Translations under genes and position numbers: made by a program
In this document: one piece after another, positions 48,645 to 59,917 of the stretch
Numbering within the stretch: the stretch's first letter is position 1
Layout: every line of letters begins with the position of its first letter
The notes under the pieces: model-generated
Told to the model about the DNA's origin: nothing
The model's input: the letters and a program-made list of their open reading frames with translations, nothing else
Databases searched by the model: none
NCBI RefSeq assembly: GCF_019578655.1
Contig: NC_063264.1
Location: 18,030,429-18,094,428 of the forward strand
Direction: 5' to 3'
Source of the DNA: Ricinus communis
Lineage: Eukaryota > Streptophyta > Magnoliopsida > Malpighiales > Euphorbiaceae
Length of the DNA: 64,000 nt

Positions 48645-49105
48645 AAGAAGAGGGTCAAGGACCCATAAAATAAATACCCTATAGATTAAATATTTCACAA
48701 TTAAGCATTGGTACTTGAGGCATTTCATTCTTGCAAATTAGTGCTCCAACTCTTTGGTATATCTCAGAATTCTTGCAAAATTGATATGCATCTTTAAATA
48801 AAGTTTTCTAATACAAACCACTATCTAAGATTTCTCTAGCGGTCTGTTTTAAGTCCAAAGTGTCCTCCACAGCATAATCATGGCAAAGGCTAAAATAGAT
48901 TGAAATTCATTCTTAGGCACACATCTCCTAATCACTTGATCGGAACAAAATTTCCATAAGAGAGGCACATCCCAAACATAATACTTAGACTCACTTTTTA
49001 TCTTGCTTTTTAGACTTACTAAGACAATGAGGTAGATTTCATGTGACTAAATAATTGACCATATCTGCATACCAATGAATCATACCTTTGAGTTGGAACA
49101 AATGC
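48645..49105 (-). pseudogene. Integrase N-terminal part, reverse copy, truncated
   Basis: With frameshifts, the minus strand gives a C..G.HFG-like zinc-binding region near 48,850, then YQFCKN and NEMPQ-like words, and a last piece GIYFMGP followed by a stop at about 48,680. That last motif opens the integrase catalytic core of this lineage (G.DFMGP). The core itself is lost at the fusion junction, which lies within 48,632-48,650. Confidence 0.7.
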
Positions 49106-49560
49106 TCATCCGAAAAAGTTATCAATGAAAAGTAGATCATCTTCTTCCCTTATCAACCTACTCAAGTGGTCTGCAACGGGATTCTCCACTCCTTTTATGT
49201 CTTTGACTTTCAAGTTAAACTCTTTAAGAAGTAAGATCCACCAAATTAGCCTTGGTTTTGATTCTTTCCTTGCCAAAAAACACTTCAAAGCTTCATGATC
49301 TAAATATACAAGAACTTTAGAACCAAGCACATAAGATCAAAATTTATCCAAAGCAAAAACAATTGACAAAAGCTCCTTTTCTGTAGTGGAATAATTGTAT
49401 TGGGCGGCATTTAAGGTCTTTGAAGCATAATATATGACATGACTTTTCTTCTCAATCCGTTGGCCTAGAACTGCTCCCACTGCATAATTGTTTGCATCGC
49501 ACATGATTTCAGAAGGTAAATTCTATTAAGGTAGTTGAATAATAGGTGCGCTTGTCATAA
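49106..49560 (-). pseudogene. RNase H, reverse copy
   Basis: The frame at 49106-49330 reads VLVYLDHEALKCFLARKESKPRLIWWILLLKEFNLKVKD and NPVADHLSRL, the C-terminal half of the Ty3/gypsy RNase H and its junction to integrase. The upstream half (GAVLGQR, SHVIYYASK) is in adjoining broken frames up to about 49,520. Confidence 0.85.
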
Positions 49561-50345
49561 ATCTTTGAGCTTATCAAAAGCCTCTTTGCATTCTTTCTCA
49601 AACTCGAGTTGAACTTTCATTTGCAGTAAATTTATCAATGGCACAACAATCTTGGAGAAATCCTTGATAAACTTGTGATAAAACCATGGGGCATTACAAA
49701 GACCAAAAGGCATTCGCCTATAAGCATAGGTTCCAAAAGGACAAGTGAATGTCGTCTTTTTTTTATCTTCTTGTGCAATAGGAACTTGATAAAATCCTGA
49801 AAAGCCATCAAGAAAACAAAAAAAAAAGGATTTGAAAGCCAATCGTTCTAACATTTGATCAATGAAAGGTAAGGGAAAATGATATTTTCTAGTCACTTGT
49901 TTAAGCTTCCTAAAATCTATACACATTCTCCAACCATTTTGCACACACATTGGCACAAGTTCATTGTTCCAATTCCTTACCACAGTCATTCCAGTTTTCT
50001 TTGGAACAACATGAATCGGGCTTACCCATTCACTATTTGAGATTGGGTAGATTATACCTGCATCCAAGAATTTGAGTATCTCTTTCACGACCACTTCTTT
50101 CATAGCTGGATTCAACCTCCTTTGTGGTTCCCATAATGGTTTAGCATCATCCTTAAGTAAAATCTTGTGCATGCAAATTGATGGACTAATGCCTTTTATA
50201 TTAGCCAAAGTCCAACCAATTGTAACCTTGTACTCTCTCAAGGCTTTAACCAATATTTTTTCTTGTTCCATTATTAGATCTTTTGAGATGATGACAGACA
50301 ATGTTTCACCATCACCTAAATACATGTATTTTAGGTGATTCGTAG
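49555..50345 (-). pseudogene. Reverse transcriptase lacking its catalytic segment, reverse copy
   Basis: A 256-codon open frame starts in the linker (YLGDGETLSVIIS) and includes SEWVSPIHVVPKKTGMTVV, NGWRMCIDFRKLKQVTRKYHF and YRRMPFGLCNAP. It then jumps directly to FYHKFIKDFSKIVVPL. The forward copy has about 110 codons between these points, including FMDDF. The frame is kept across the deletion, so this looks deceptively like an intact ORF, but it cannot polymerise DNA. Confidence 0.9.
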
Positions 50346-50461
50346 AGCTTTTAGCTCCAATTTTGGTGCCTGCATAATTGAAGGTAACATCTTGTTATTA
50401 GTATTAGAAATTTCAACATTAGAATTTATTAGTTCAGATAATGTTGCTGGAAATAATTCTT

Positions 50462-51566
50462 CTACACTAATCTCATATAATCAATTCCTTCTAAATTAGA
50501 TTGTGCATCTAATTCTTGCTCATTATCAACACTTTCTTTTGCAAATACATCATATACAATTGAATCAATCACATCAATATGACAAAGAGAATATACATCA
50601 TTAGGATATTTCATTGCATCAAAAATATTAAATTTAACAATCTCTCCATCAAACTCTATGGAGAGAGTACCCTCATCGACATCAATCTTTGTCTTAGCTA
50701 TTTTCATGAATAGTCATCTTAACAAAATCGAAGCTGATTTTGATGAGGAATTACCATCCATTTCCAAAATATAAAAAGTCAACAGGAAGTATGAGCTCAT
50801 TAACCTGCACTAAAAAATCTTCAGCAACTCTAAGGGAATGAATATAAGAACGATTAGCTAATTGATTCACTACACCAGTCTTTTGCAAGTCATATAGTTT
50901 CAACTCTTGATAAACATAAAATGGCATGATATTAATGGAAGCTCCTAAATCTAACATGGCGCGCTCAATTTTCTTATTACCAATAACACAAAGTAATGAA
51001 AACATACCTGAATCCTAGCATTTTTTTAGCATATTCTTTTGCAAGATAGCCGACACATTTTTACTTACCACCACTTTCTCCTTTTCCTTCATCCTCCTTT
51101 TGTTTTTGCACAATTTCTTCAAGAACTTTGCATATTTAGGAACTTTCTTGATAACATCCAATAATGAGATATTTATCTCTATCTTCATAAATGAATCCAA
51201 TATCTCCTTTTCTTGCTCATCTTCTTTTGGCTTAGCTAATCTGCTAGGAAAAGGAGGTAATGGAGTGTGAGATGAAAGAAATATAGAATGATAGAATTTT
51301 ACCCTATGTGATGCTTTAGAGGAAGCTTCTTCTTCGTTTTCCTTGCTCAGTTCACTTTTCTTAAGTGGAATCGACCCTGAAGGAATCTCCTTTCCACTTC
51401 TTAGTGCAGTTACACTAACATTCTCCTTTGAATTTACCTCTGGTTATGAAGGTAGTTTTTCAGAATTCTAAGCCTCCAATTTACTAACCGGCGTAGCTAA
51501 TTGAGTAATTTGATTGCCTAAATTCTGAATGCTTGACCTTGTTTTCTATTGAAGTTGAAGAGTACT
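50462..51566 (-). pseudogene. Protease and gag C-terminal part, reverse copy
   Basis: Frames at 51015-51200, 50751-51005 and 50462-50707 follow one another in the order of the forward copy: a Lys-rich segment, AMLDLGASINIMPFYVYQEL (Ala replaces the Thr next to the catalytic triplet), LANRSYIHSLRVAEDFLVQV, then the post-protease acidic linker. The segment 51,200-51,566 is the gag-protease spacer up to the solo LTR. Stops and indels are frequent. Confidence 0.85.
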
Positions 51567-53066
51567 TGATGCGTGCTAAACACGACTAGCAATCTATAGG
51601 CAAGTGCATATATCGACTGTAATCTAGCTATGGCAAGTATCAATGTTGTATCCCACGGGAACTGAGAAGCTACTGCTACTATGTTATTCCTATTATCTAA
51701 TCGATTAAAAGGTGGTGAAGATCATTAACTAAAAATGAATGAGAATGCAAATGAATACTAAATTTTAACAAAGAGAATGAAAGTTTGAAAAAAGATAATG
51801 AGATTAGTTAACCCAATTGGGGATCTTTTAGCTAGCCAGCTTAAAAACAATAAATTATGAATTGATTGATTAAGAATTGCGATCTATGGATAATTTTTTA
51901 AATGAACTGGCTTCTCTCTCGAGTTAACCAATTCCTAATCATAAAGATATAAAGTTGGAATCTCTTTCTAACAATTGATTTTAGAATAGCATTAATCTCT
52001 AAATTTCCATTAATAAGAATGTCTAGTTCTTATTCCAGTAAGTTATTACACTTATCTCTAAGATATAAATCACTTAATCACATAAACAATTGTCCAAACT
52101 CAATTGAATTTCTCAATTACAAAGGAGTTCTCAAATTGATTCAACAATGAAGAAGAAATAATATATTTTATTATACTTAAATGAAAATTACAATCTTAAA
52201 TCAACAATCCAATCACATAAGCACAAAATAAGCCTAGCATGGCTAAAGATCACCCCCAAATGGGTTTAATAGAAGTAGTTATACATGTTCATATTTAAAC
52301 TACTATAATAATCGAATACAAAGTAAACAAGAATCGAAAAGAATATGAATACCCTTTTCTCAAATGGTGAGATGTTATCCCCCCTTGAATAACTCTCGAT
52401 CCAATCTCTATAGCTCAATATCTCTTTCTTCTTTCCTTTGAATCTTCAATCCAATCCTCAAGAGCAGCTATGATGTTGAAGTAGAATTAGTCTCCGTTTT
52501 CTTCTTCTTGATCGTCTGGAACGTTGCTTTCAAGGTCTGTCTTGAATACCCCAAAGTTATCTCTCTATCTTTTCTCTCTGTGTTGCTCTCTTTCTTTTTC
52601 TTTTCTTTTAACTTAGGTTTCGGGATCCAACACGACCTGGATTTGGGTCGTGCTGTATCCATGTTGTCTTGATATAAAAGTATACATTTTGGCCTTCTTC
52701 AGCACATCTTGGATTTTGGTCGTGCTGCTCAGCACGGGCATGCTCTTGGGTCGTGTCACTCTCGAAAACTGCGTTACAAATTGCTTCTTCTCGCCATAAG
52801 TGAGGCATTTCAGCACCCTTCTGACCCTGATCGTGCTCCTCAGCACAGGCGTGTTGGAAGGGCGTGTTAAATAGTCTAACACACTCGATTTGATAGTTTC
52901 TTCTCGATTTTGGTATGATTTCTCTCTAACTTTGATGATGTACCTAGAAAAACACCTAAGATACAAAAGAAACTAAAATAAGGTGATTCTCATGCAAAAA
53001 CACATAATTTGCTCTAAAAATAACTCAAAATCAAGCATGTAGACATGTGCAATATCAAGAATATCA
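51567..53066 (-). mobile_element. Solo LTR, 1500 bp, nested in the reverse Athila copy
   Basis: It has TG...CA ends (plus strand TGATGCGTGCTAAAC ... AATATCA) and a perfect 5-bp target duplication GTACT at 51562-51566 and 53067-53071. Removing it rejoins the gag spacer as in the forward copy. Minus orientation is preferred, because the minus-strand end TTTAGCACGCATCA resembles usual plant gypsy LTR 3' ends. It holds no coding region; open frames at 52468-52966 are Lys/Glu/Ser-rich chance frames. Confidence 0.9.
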
Positions 53067-53071
53067 GTACT

Positions 53072-53297
53072 GTTAGCAAGATTTTTAACAATATCTTCCA
53101 AAGACATACTTGAATTTGAAACTTGAGGTTTTTAGAAACTTGAGGGGGTGTAATGAGGTTTTGGGAAGGATACTTTTGTTGTCCTCCTTGGTTTTCATAG
53201 CTCAAATTCAGGTGATCTCTCCATCCAGGATTATATTGATTGGAATAGGGATTATACTTCCTTTAAGGTTGACCAGTAAACTCGCCTAAAGCATTAG
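53072..53297 (-). pseudogene. Gag segment after the zinc knuckle, reverse copy
   Basis: It reads NPGWRDH-type words, then LSYENQGGQQKYPSQNLI and PPQVS, which align with NLSYGNQGGQQKYPSQNFI at about 46,030 in the forward copy. Both neighbouring solo LTRs interrupt the same gag frame. Confidence 0.8.
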
Positions 53298-54639
53298 TGA
53301 TAGTGTACTTTTTATACATACTAATTATCATATTTTCTTGGTTATTATTGAGTATTTATGCTTAATTCTGGATCTTAAATGTGATTATTGATTTTTATGT
53401 TAGACGAAATGTTTTGATGCAACATGAAGCCAAAAGGATGATATTTGATGAATTTTCATAAAGATTGATGCTTTGGAGAGTTTTGGATAAAAGAGAGAAA
53501 ATATGGCAGAAGATCTCTTCAGTTAGAGCGTGCCCACAGCGTATTCTAGAAATCTGAATTTGTGGAAAGAGGCTTAAAGTTATATTATTTTCCATATGGC
53601 TTTTTAATTCGTTTTTGAGAGTGTTTATTTACTAAAAACTCCTTATTACTTAAGGTAATTTTAGGAATGAATGACTCTTTTTGAAACACGACTTCTACTA
53701 TTTCTTAGGAGGCAAGTTTTCCTATAAAAAGAAAACTTGAAGGAGATATATCAGTTTTAGGGTTTAGGGAGTGAAAAAGGGGCTGCAGACAGTTTTCTTC
53801 TTCCTCTCATCCATTGTTTTAGCTTTCTTCTTTGCTTTATTTTCTCTATAACAATTATGTGTGGTTGAACTCTTTTCTTTCCAACTCAAGGTTAATTAAG
53901 CTTTGAATTCATATGGGTTGTGATATTTAATTGTTCTTCATTATTTTCTCAAATTTATTAATATTCATGTATCTTCTATGTCTATTAGGAATTCTATTTT
54001 TGTTGATTGTGTAAAAATGCCTATTACTCAATTATCAAGATAGTCTATGCCAAATTAGAATATTAAATCCGTAATTGTTTAATTATTCTAATGATTAGTG
54101 ATAGAATAACATACCCATGTTATATGGATACATGATCTAGTCTAAATGAATTCATCTTATGTATTTGTTGCTAGAATTGGGTTTCTCTAGATTGCATTGC
54201 TATTGGTAAATTAAATCTTGGAAGCTTTTCTAGGATTGTTTATTCAATAAGAGAATTAATCAAATGGCTTCCATTGATTAACGAAAAATTAAAGAGAAAT
54301 TAGGTTGTTAGAGCTTCTCAACAACTATAACCAATTTATTAATGGATTTGGAAATTATATTTGCATCAATGATCAATTCAATGAATTAAAATTAAGATTA
54401 TACCTTAAGTTGGGGTTTTCTCATATTGATTTATCTTCTCAAATTTTATTATTGCTTCTAATTGATTTTTAGTTTAATTTGTTTTAATTCTAAATTTAAA
54501 ATCTCCCCTAATTTTGTTTGAATTTTGTAAAAGAAATAAATCTTATCAATCTCGGTGGATTCGACTTACTTATCACTATTTACAAGTTATTTTTATTTGA
54601 AGAGTAGGAATATATTTTTGTTGGATTCGACACCCACCA
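53298..54639 (+). mobile_element. Solo LTR, 1342 bp, nested in the reverse Athila copy
   Basis: Ends TGATAGTGTAC ... ACACCCACCA, flanked by a 5-bp duplication ATTAG / ATTAA (53293-53297, 54640-54644) with one mismatch. Removing it restores the alignment to the gag sequence at about 45,930 of the forward copy. Plus orientation is preferred from the TTGGATTCGACACCCACCA end. No coding region. Confidence 0.85.
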
Positions 54640-54644
54640 ATTAA

Positions 54645-55630
54645 CCTCTTGCATCGAGTCTTGTTGCAATGTATGACATATATCAGTGAGATGTCCTTAA
54701 ACTAAGCATATTTTACAAACTTTTGCCATTTGCAATTGCCCTACAACCATTTGACAAACCAGAGCAGTTAAATCAAAAATTTGATTTTAAAGATTTTTAG
54801 TGCTTACCTCATTAACTCACCTAATAGCTCCATCAGCTCTTGTACCAAATTGCTGAGAATTTTCAGCCATGTCAAAGATTAATTGTGTGGCTTCTTCAGG
54901 TGTCTTGTCTACTAAAGCTCCACCACTTGCTGTGTCAATCATATTCCTACCTATTGGCAACAATCCTTCATAGAAGTATTGGATTAAGAGTTGATCAGAA
55001 ACTTGGTGATGAGGGCAACTAGCACGCAATTGCTTGAACCTCTCCTTATACTCATACGATGTTTCTCCATTGAACTGTGTTATGCTATATATTTTTTTTC
55101 TGATGTTGGCAGCTCTTGTTGCAGGGAAAAACTTATCTAAGAATAATCTTTTCATCTCATTCCATGTTGTTATTGAACTAGAGGGTAGATAATATAGCCA
55201 ATCTTTTGCTTTATCCTTTAAAGAAAAGGGAAAAGCTCTAAGATTTATTTGCTCTTCGGTCACACCAAGTGGCTTCATTCCGGAGCATACATATGAAATT
55301 CTTTTAAGTGTTTATAAGGATTTTCACCTACACATCCATGAAAAGAAAGGAGTAAGTGAATTAAGCCCGCTTTTAGTTCAAAATCAACTATAATATTAAG
55401 AAATATAATGCATAAAGGATTCAAATCCGGCGTGGCTAGCTCTTTGAGAGTTCTGTTTGCATATTTTCTGCAACTTCTTGAAAAATAGATGTGTCACCAA
55501 TAGCCAAATCTATCTCCAATTTCTCTATGAGACGACTTTTTCTTTGCGTAGTCTCCTTTCTTAATTGACGTGCTCTCTTCTCAATTTCAGAGTTATACTG
55601 CAAATCAATAGTCTGAGAAGAACGAGTCAT
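54645..55630 (-). pseudogene. Athila-type gag, reverse copy
   Basis: Start MTRSSQTIDLQ at 55630. The frame at 54817-55278 gives 153 codons with INLRAFPFSLKDKAKDWLYYLP, TTWNEMKRLFLDKFFPA, FKQLRASCPHHQVSDQLLIQYFYEGLLP and GGALVDKTPEEA. The stop seen after SCPHH in the forward copy is absent here. A knuckle-like segment with GH..DIC is at about 54,690. The part near 55,280-55,440 is shifted. Confidence 0.9.
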
Positions 55631-55664
55631 AAACAAATAAATTAAACAATGATAAACTAAAATA

Positions 55665-55682
55665 GCTCCCCGGCAACGGCGA
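55665..55682 (-). other. Asp-tRNA primer binding site, reverse copy
   Basis: On the minus strand TCGCCGTTGCCGGGGAGC follows the LTR end by about 7 bases. It keeps GCCGTTGCCGGGGA, the complement of the Asp tRNA 3' part, and is the best preserved of the three Athila primer sites here. Confidence 0.85.
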
Positions 55683-55689
55683 TAAATTT

Positions 55690-57124
55690 TGAACTAGTTG
55701 TCGAAGCCTTTCAAAATAAATTACTGATTTTCCTAAACTAACTTGTAGAAATAGTGAAACCAGATCGAATACTAAGGGTACCAATGTGAATAGCTTCTCA
55801 ATGTTAAATGACAAAAATAGAGGGTTTTAAATGATTGAACTAAAATTATAAATAAACAAGAAAATAAAAAAAACCTGAATATTAAAATAAATAAAAATCA
55901 ATCTTACCAAACTTCCAATTCAAGAGTGCAAATTTTATCCAATTGTAATTCTGATCATAGGTTTAAAATATCAATCTTTTTATTCAAGTACTTAGTCTAC
56001 TTATTCGAAAAAGCTGCAACAAGTGTAAATTCTCCTAATATAATAGACTCAAACCCAGCATCCAAATCAAAACTTATCATTAATCAACTTGGCATGATAG
56101 TGTTCCATATCAACTCAATGATAGCATTAAGAATAATGAGAATGACTAAACCAATATTAATTAATTGAGATAGCTACAATTGAATTAATCTTGTTCCTTT
56201 ATTTCCCTAAAGCCTATGATGCAAGCTATGTAATTCAAAAAGACCGCAATCACACACACATGAGCCAACTCCTTGCTACTTATGTCAATCGTTCATGACA
56301 ATTACGGATCACAAACTCAAGGATAGCAATAGAAAAATCAATATCAAATTCAGTCATCAGTTCAATCAATATCAAAAATTCATCAAAAATAAAAATAATA
56401 AATAAAGAATACTTAAATTAAAGAAGAAATTATGTTAAGTACAAAAGTCTCAGAAAATCACAATTGGAATTCATTCACTATTGAATCAGAAATTAAAAGC
56501 TTAGCCATACACGGCGGAGTAAAAATTCACAAGAGTTGTAGAGAATGGAAGAAGAAAACACATGCAACCTCAGGAGAAAGAAAAAAATAAAAAATAGAAG
56601 TTGTCCCCATTTGTAAAACTAGCCTCCCTATATAGGAAGGCAAACCTAAATCCTAATAAAATATTTCCTATCCAAAAAGAAACAAACTTCCTATATAATT
56701 CTAATCCCATAAGGAAAGCTAAAATAAAGAGGAATGTAAACAAATAAAGTCCTAAATAATATACGACACAGTTTCTTTTTATTCAACACTTCCGAAATAA
56801 AGAAAATAACATAAAAATGGGTCCACCACGAATTTAACTTAAAAAATTTAAAATTTTCTTCAACAGATTTCAGCAGCTCACAGATTATAGGGCGTGGTCA
56901 CGCCTTATTGAGAATGACCTTCTGCATAAATTTTCACTCTTCCTCCAAAAGACTTGATTTTTGACAAATGATGCTTTAAAACATGTCTTTAAGTTGAATT
57001 TCACTCAATCCTTGATATTTCACCACCTAGATCAGAACAAACACAATTTTCACAATTAAGCACAGTATCCAATTAAAATATAAGGGAATTAAACACAATA
57101 TATATAACTATTTATGATCTATCA
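55690..57124 (-). repeat. 5' LTR of the reverse Athila-type copy
   Basis: On the minus strand it starts TGATAGATCATAAATAG at 57124 and ends near GTTCA at 55690. It is an inverted match to 43333-44886 along its whole length except for the 125-bp duplication. Confidence 0.85.
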
Positions 57125-58425
57125 CAACAGATGAAATTCATAAATTTTAGTTACCTCCTTGATACATATTGACATATGCTCATCGGAGGTGAAATCTTCT
57201 TCTGGTTTGTCAAATACCACCCCCTTTAGATTACCATGTTACCTTTGAAGTCTTTCATCTTGTGTTCTTATGAGTGGTTGGTGCCACCGTTGACTAGCTT
57301 TTCCATGATGCTTCGGTTGTTTCTTATGTAATCCCATAGGTAACTGAGGAGTTGGATTCCTATAGACATGAGTATTATTTTTCTATTTTTGCTTGTCTTT
57401 TACCAAGAACTGCTTAGGAACCCATATCTGATGGAAAACTTTCCCATTGCGAATCTCTAAAGATTTATCTTTTTTAACCAAGTATTTCTTAGGGATCCAC
57501 AATTTACATAATTATTTTCTATCTAAAGACCTCTCATTTGCTTTTCTCTTTTTATCAAGGGTGACAATTGGAAATGGATTGTCATTGAGGCGGCCTTGTC
57601 TTGATAGATTTCTTGGAGAATTAGTTGGTTTCTCCTTAATTTTTCCTCTATTGATGTTACTTGCCTTTTTCCTTACGAGTACGTTTAGGAGCATCTGGAA
57701 GGAATTTTGAGGAATTCCCCCCGAGTTTCTTAACAATAAAAGCTTGATGTAGCAATATAGACCTACCATTGAAGTGACTATGTGGTGCCTTTATACAATT
57801 ATTATTTTTCTTTCTTTTGTGGTGGAAGGTAACTTTTCTCTGCATGTATGTGATGGTCATTTCTCTCTAAATAACTTATGGATGAATGCCCCCCGGACTC
57901 TTCCATATCAGTGTGCCTTAAAGACATTGATGAAATATCTTGGCCTTTTGACATAGACTTTTCAGAGTCAAACTTAAAGTAACTTCCTATACAATATTAG
58001 TCGAACTAAATTGCTGCCATAAGTTTTCAGTTGCTTCCTTTTGGATTTTTATAATCTCCTCTATATGTTTGCAGGCTAATTCTGCTTGAATCCCGAAATT
58101 ATCAGCCAATGAAAGAGTGTTAGTATCAGAAATATTCATTGAAGATAAAAATTCATTTTGCCTTTCCATAAGAGGTCCTGTTAAGGTATCATGATAATGA
58201 TTCCTTTCGTGTAAAATACGATTTCATTCTTCATATGTATCATAATATAGATCGTAGTATGAAGTAAAATCCTATTCGTAAGGAACATTCAGATTATGTC
58301 CTGCTGTTACAATCGCAAACTCCAAGTCTTGAGACCTGGCAATATAATTTTCAAAAAAAAAAATATTTCTGGATATTGATGACATTCTTTAGGACGAGCC
58401 CACTAGGCATATGCCAAATTATATT
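57125..58425 (-). mobile_element. Unassigned retroelement-like internal sequence
   Basis: Minus-strand frames (57987-58169, 57657-57860 and 57512-57769) follow one another without an intact ORF. The first is Glu/Asn/Gln-rich and helical (ACKHIEEIIKIQKEATENLW). Later pieces are Lys/Arg-rich and include FHQIWVPKQFLVKD at about 57,430, which recalls gag-like WVPK stretches of plant retroelements. If the LTR-like segment at 58426-59159 is its 5' LTR, this is the leader and gag region of the host element into which the cluster inserted. I cannot name the family. Confidence 0.35.
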
Positions 58426-59159
58426 TGGTGGAAATTTACTGCTGAGCGTGCCACATGTGTAAGGTACACGAACTGTTAAAATTGAATTGCGCTTTAACTT
58501 CTATAGTCATACTAATTATGAGTTCCAAAGCTCCTTTACCATAATTTTCTTAGACCTTAATGAAATACCATTAAAAATAATGTGTTTAATGAAAGAAACT
58601 AATTTGAAAGTAAAAGCTAAAAATTTTGATCGAAAGAAACTTGGATTGCATTAATAATAATATCAATATTGTTGGAAATTGAAATAATAACTTGAAATTA
58701 AAAAGCTTGAATTGAAACAATGCTTGTATTTAAAAAGTACTAGAATTGAAATAAAAGAAAAGCTTGATTAATTAATAAAAAACTTGAATGATTGAAGAAC
58801 TTACTATAGAATTTGTTTGTTGATGTTGTTGTCCCCTTTGTTGATGCTTTCTTCTTCTATTTATAGAGTGCTCCAAGTTAACTACATCTTGAGGAAATAA
58901 ACATTGAAGTAATATGTCTTGTTTTTTAGTAACTGGAGCCCCATTATCTTAGTTACTTGGGGAGTTATTTCTAGAGAGGGCTAAGTAACTCCTACCTTGG
59001 TGCTAATTGTCAGTTTGTGCTCCACTTTTACAGACTCCTTTTGTAAACCATTAACCCACTATAACACTTAATTAATTAATTAATTAATTAATTAATTAAA
59101 TTGGACTCAAAATTCTACTTTCCAATAGCTTGGGCCTAAAAATAATTATGGTGCCAACA
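58426..59159 (-). repeat. LTR-like direct repeat, copy 2 (734 bp)
   Basis: Direct-orientation partner of 37413-38132. On the minus strand it starts TGTTGGCACCATAATT and ends TTTCCACCA, with TG...CA ends. It contains an ATTA tandem run at 59,069-59,099 that is longer here than in copy 1. No standard primer site follows it on the minus strand. Confidence 0.7.
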
Positions 59160-59752
59160 GATTATGGGTGATAAAACATTACCTCAAGAGTTTAATGCAG
59201 CTGCATATTCAAGACTCAAACTCAAAAACTTAGTTAAACTAGGAGAAATTCTTACCATCTCATTTACATGCTCTTAGTATAACACAATGCTTTTATTAGT
59301 ATTAAAAATCAATAAGAGGCATGAAAATGAGAGACCAATCAACAATAAAAAGGCAAAAAGAAAACAAATGAACAAACACTAAAAGTCATGAAAATAAGAT
59401 ATCAATCAACCTAATTTTCTAATTCATGCTTAAATCAAAGCAGTTGTGCCATTTAATATAGCCACCCAGCTTAAACCCTTTTGTTCTTGTTGCATTAAAT
59501 GAAAAATAAAACAGATAATGACCACCAAACCTATCATCAGCTTTAGCTTTCTTTTTATGATGACAACTTTAACTCTCAACACAATCAATAAGATCAAATG
59601 CAAAACAAGAATACAATCAGACAAAAACGCCTCCAAGTTTTGTAATCCCGCACAAAGTATAACCTTAACTTCAATGCATTATCTAACTTCCTTTTGCCAT
59701 TAACAACCATATAATCAAAATTCTTAACATATTGATCTCTTACAAACCTCGT
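59160..59752. other. Unassigned DNA left of the TRIM element
   Basis: A short plus-strand frame starting MGDKTLPQEFNAAAYSRL at about 59,162 runs 39 codons, and a minus-strand stretch at 59,590-59,750 reads about 50 codons with VVNGKRKLDNALKL. Neither matches a family I know. They could be exons or chance. Confidence 0.3.
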
Positions 59753-59917
59753 TGTAACACCTCATCCTACATTGGAAAGTGATTGTAGATTTGATGTACT
59801 TATAAAAGTAAATAAATTACTACTCATATTCAACAGTTGACTTCTAAGCCATTTGGGTAGGACCAACCCTACCTCTAATTGTTAGGTCAGTAATTCATGC
59901 ATGCTCGGGCTATTAGA
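59753..59917 (+). repeat. 5' LTR of the TRIM element (165 bp)
   Basis: It starts TGTAACACCTCATCCTACAT and ends CTATTAGA, where the 3' LTR has CTTTACA. Confidence 0.85.

Larger units (their letters stand above)
48632..57124 (-). mobile_element. Athila-type element, reverse arm of a fused inverted pair
   Basis: Read from 57124 leftward: 5' LTR, Asp-tRNA primer site, gag, protease, reverse transcriptase, RNase H and the N-terminal part of integrase. It ends at about 48,640. Two solo LTRs (53298-54639 and 51567-53066) interrupt gag. A deletion removes the RT catalytic region. The 3' LTR is missing. Confidence 0.9.
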
